Shown one piece after another: positions 7,155 through 8,550 of a stretch of DNA of 8,550 nucleotides. A program made the translations under genes and the position numbers. The first letter of the stretch is position 1, and every line of letters begins with the position of its first letter. The notes beneath the pieces are model-generated. The model saw only the letters and a program-made list of their open reading frames with translations, did no database searches and was not told where the DNA came from. Source of the DNA: Pseudomonadota bacterium (GTDB taxonomy: Bacteria; Pseudomonadota; Alphaproteobacteria; Caulobacterales; Caulobacteraceae); the NCBI GenBank assembly GCA_023445955.1, contig JAEXJH010000466.1, positions 1 through 8,550 on the forward strand. Direction: 5' to 3'.

Positions 7155-7162
7155 GCTATTAG
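7155..7162 (+). promoter_or_regulatory. Possible -10 element of rnd placing transcription start at the ATG
   Basis: GCTATTAG matches the Caulobacter -10 pattern GCTANAWC at six of eight positions. It ends 6 nt before the rnd ATG at 7169, so a start about 7 nt downstream would coincide with the A of the start codon, giving a leaderless mRNA. No Shine-Dalgarno is suitably placed (the only GAGG, at 7152-7155, is 13 nt from the ATG). The -35 is uncertain: TTGCAG (7132-7137) is weak but near the right distance. Confidence 0.35.
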
Positions 7163-7168
7163 CAGCCG

Positions 7169-8338
7169 ATGAAGCCGATCACCACCACCGCCGAGCTGGC
7201 GGCGTTCTGTAATGCGCTCGCGGGCGAGCCTTTCGTCGCCGTCGACACCGAGTTCATGCGCGAGACGACCTACTGGCCCAAGTTGTGCCTGATCCAGGTC
7301 GCGTCGCCGACGCACGAAGCCGTTATCGATCCGCTGGCCGAGGGCATCGACCTCGAGCCGCTGCTGGCCGTCATGCGTGACGAGAGCATCCTCAAGGTGT
7401 TCCACGCCGCCCGCCAGGACGTCGAGATCTTCAACAACCTGAAGGCCATGCCGCGACCGTTGTTCGACACCCAGGTGGCGGGCATGGCGGCGGGCTTCGG
7501 CGAGCAGATCGCCTATGACGCCCTGGTCCGCCAGATGCTGCGGATCGAGCTGGATAAGTCCAGCCGCTTCACCGACTGGGCCCGCCGGCCGCTGACGGAA
7601 GCCCAGCTGACCTACGCCCTGGCCGACGTCACCCACCTGGCCGCCCTGTTCCCGACCCTGCGCGAGCGCCTCGAGACCTCGGGCCGCCTGGCCTGGGTCG
7701 AGGAAGAGATGACCGCCATCTCGGATCCGGCCGCCTATGACGTCGATCCCGAGAAGGCCTGGCGTCGCCTGCGTCCGCGCAAGACCGCGCCGAAGTACCT
7801 GGCCGTGTTCAAGGCCGTCGCCGCCTGGCGCGAGCGCACCGCCCAGAACCGCGACCAGCCGCGCGGCCGCATCCTGAAGGACGAGGCCATCGACGAGCTG
7901 GCCACGCAGGCCCCGACCTCGCTGGACGCCCTCAACAACCTGCGCGGCGTGCCCAAGGGCTTTGGCGGCAGCAAGTTCGGTCCCGACCTCTTGGCCGCGA
8001 TCAAGGCCGCCCTGGCCGATCCGGAAGGCTACGCCCCGGTCGTCGACAAGCCCGGTCCGCCGCCGCCCCAGAACGCCGGCGCCGTGGTCGAGCTGCTCAA
8101 GGTGCTGCTGAAGGCGCGGGCGGAGGAGGCGGGCGTCGCCTCCAAGCTGATCGCCACGGTCTCGGACCTGGAGAAGATCGCCGCCGACGACAACGCTGCG
8201 ACCCCGGCCCTGGCCGGCTGGCGGCGCGACGCCTTCGGGGCCGACGCCCTGAAGATCAAGCGCGGCGAGCTGGCCCTGGTGCTGGACGGCGCCAAGGTCC
8301 GCGTCGTCGAGGTCCGTCGCGCGCCCAAGGGCGAGTAA
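7169..8338 (+). CDS. rnd: Ribonuclease D
   Basis: RNase D is a cytosolic 3'-to-5' exoribonuclease of the DEDDy group that trims tRNA precursors and other small structured RNAs, using two metal ions. The 389-residue protein begins with the exonuclease domain (about 1-170): Exo I AVDTEFMRE (Asp26, Glu28), Exo II FHAARQDVEIF (Asp84) and Exo III YALADV (Tyr149, Asp153), so all catalytic residues are present. An HRDC domain follows (about 208-285, including KYLAVFKAVAAWRE and LRGVPKGFG). A Pro-rich linker (295-300) then leads to a C-terminal helical part with a second HRDC-like region (302-375). Length agrees with E. coli RNase D (about 375). The ATG at 7169 is the only sensible start. The gene is divergent from purM and is followed closely by an intrinsic terminator, so it is probably transcribed alone. 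Codon use is strongly biased to G/C-ending codons. Confidence 0.97.
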   Translation: MKPITTTAELAAFCNALAGEPFVAVDTEFMRETTYWPKLCLIQVASPTHEAVIDPLAEGIDLEPLLAVMRDESILKVFHAARQDVEIFNNLKAMPRPLFDTQVAGMAAGFGEQIAYDALVRQMLRIELDKSSRFTDWARRPLTEAQLTYALADVTHLAALFPTLRERLETSGRLAWVEEEMTAISDPAAYDVDPEKAWRRLRPRKTAPKYLAVFKAVAAWRERTAQNRDQPRGRILKDEAIDELATQAPTSLDALNNLRGVPKGFGGSKFGPDLLAAIKAALADPEGYAPVVDKPGPPPPQNAGAVVELLKVLLKARAEEAGVASKLIATVSDLEKIAADDNAATPALAGWRRDAFGADALKIKRGELALVLDGAKVRVVEVRRAPKGE

Positions 8339-8355
8339 GGCTTCAACATCGCAAG

Positions 8356-8389
8356 AGCGCGGCGGACCCTGGCGGACGCCGCGCTTTTT
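8356..8389 (+). terminator. Intrinsic terminator of rnd
   Basis: AGCGCGGCG (8356-8364) pairs perfectly with CGCCGCGCT (8377-8385) across a 12-nt loop, and a run of five T (8385-8389) follows. It starts 18 nt after the rnd stop codon, as expected for a rho-independent terminator. Confidence 0.88.
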
Positions 8390-8498
8390 ACTACCCGGAT
8401 CGGGCCGTTTTCCCCGTGCGTGCAAAGGTTTGCTCGCGTACAACCCTCCGCCGTGCCGACTCCCTCGCGGGTAGAGCGTCGCGTGTACGGGGGTTGAG

Positions 8499-8550
8499 TT
8501 GAGTGCTTTCTGGGAGAGTTTGGCGGAAGCGTACCGCCCCGCCGCGGTGT
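8499..8550 (+). CDS. Possible start of a downstream gene (17 codons, runs off right edge)
   Basis: A TTG at 8499 opens a frame reading (M)SAFWESLAEAYRPAAV to the window end. A GGGGG (8489-8493) sits 5 nt upstream as a possible ribosome-binding site, and the nearest in-frame stop upstream is TAG at 8472-8474. I do not recognise the protein from this short piece. The position after the rnd terminator makes a new plus-strand gene plausible, but a TTG start and 17 codons are weak evidence. The preceding stretch (8390-8498) shows only a short GCAAA-GG-TTTGC dyad (8422-8433) and no clear promoter. Confidence 0.3.
   Translation, partial: MSAFWESLAEAYRPAAV

Noticed and set aside
5430..7162. Two long plus-strand frames (5430-6335 and 6089-7162) opposite purN and purM
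   Set aside because: They are shadows of well-identified purine enzymes; their Gly/Gln/His/Ala-rich translations match no family I know.
7058..8443. A 461-codon open frame on the minus strand opposite rnd
   Set aside because: It is an antisense shadow of RNase D, whose DEDDy motifs are clear, and it crosses the rnd terminator and the purM upstream region.

Overview
The window is about 8.5 kb of GC-rich, densely packed bacterial chromosome. It most likely comes from Caulobacter or a close relative in the Alphaproteobacteria. Supporting signs are the strong G/C third-position bias, NDK, PurM, PurN and RNase D proteins of alphaproteobacterial type, weak or absent Shine-Dalgarno sites at several starts, and a promoter upstream of ndk that fits the Caulobacter housekeeping-sigma pattern (TTGACGS, a 10-14 nt spacer, then GCTANAWC). 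I see no mobile element, CRISPR array, tRNA, rRNA or phage gene. The genus call is an inference from memory.

Layout from left to right. A minus-strand ABC-F ATPase gene runs off the left edge (438 codons visible). It is divergent from ndk (nucleoside diphosphate kinase), which ends in a textbook intrinsic terminator. Two plus-strand genes for exported proteins follow: a TPR protein whose N-terminal half resembles a gluzincin peptidase with its zinc motif erased, and a probable lipoprotein alpha/beta-hydrolase. They converge, with a 12-bp gap, on a minus-strand run transcribed as purM, purN, dedA. purM and purN overlap (TGATG), and dedA, a membrane transporter-family gene, follows after 36 bp. 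Divergent from purM is rnd (RNase D), which ends in a second intrinsic terminator. The last ~160 bp holds no certain gene, but a possible TTG-initiated reading frame begins near the right edge.

Functionally this is mostly housekeeping: nucleotide metabolism (ndk, purM, purN), RNA processing (rnd), a ribosome-associated ATPase and an envelope lipid-carrier transporter family member. Two less characterised envelope proteins sit in the middle. I found no convincing new multi-gene system. The most interesting item is the predicted catalytically dead peptidase-like TPR protein. Smaller points are a DedA protein lacking one of the family's key acidic residues, a possible leaderless rnd transcript, and a hairpin spanning both stop codons of a convergent gene pair.
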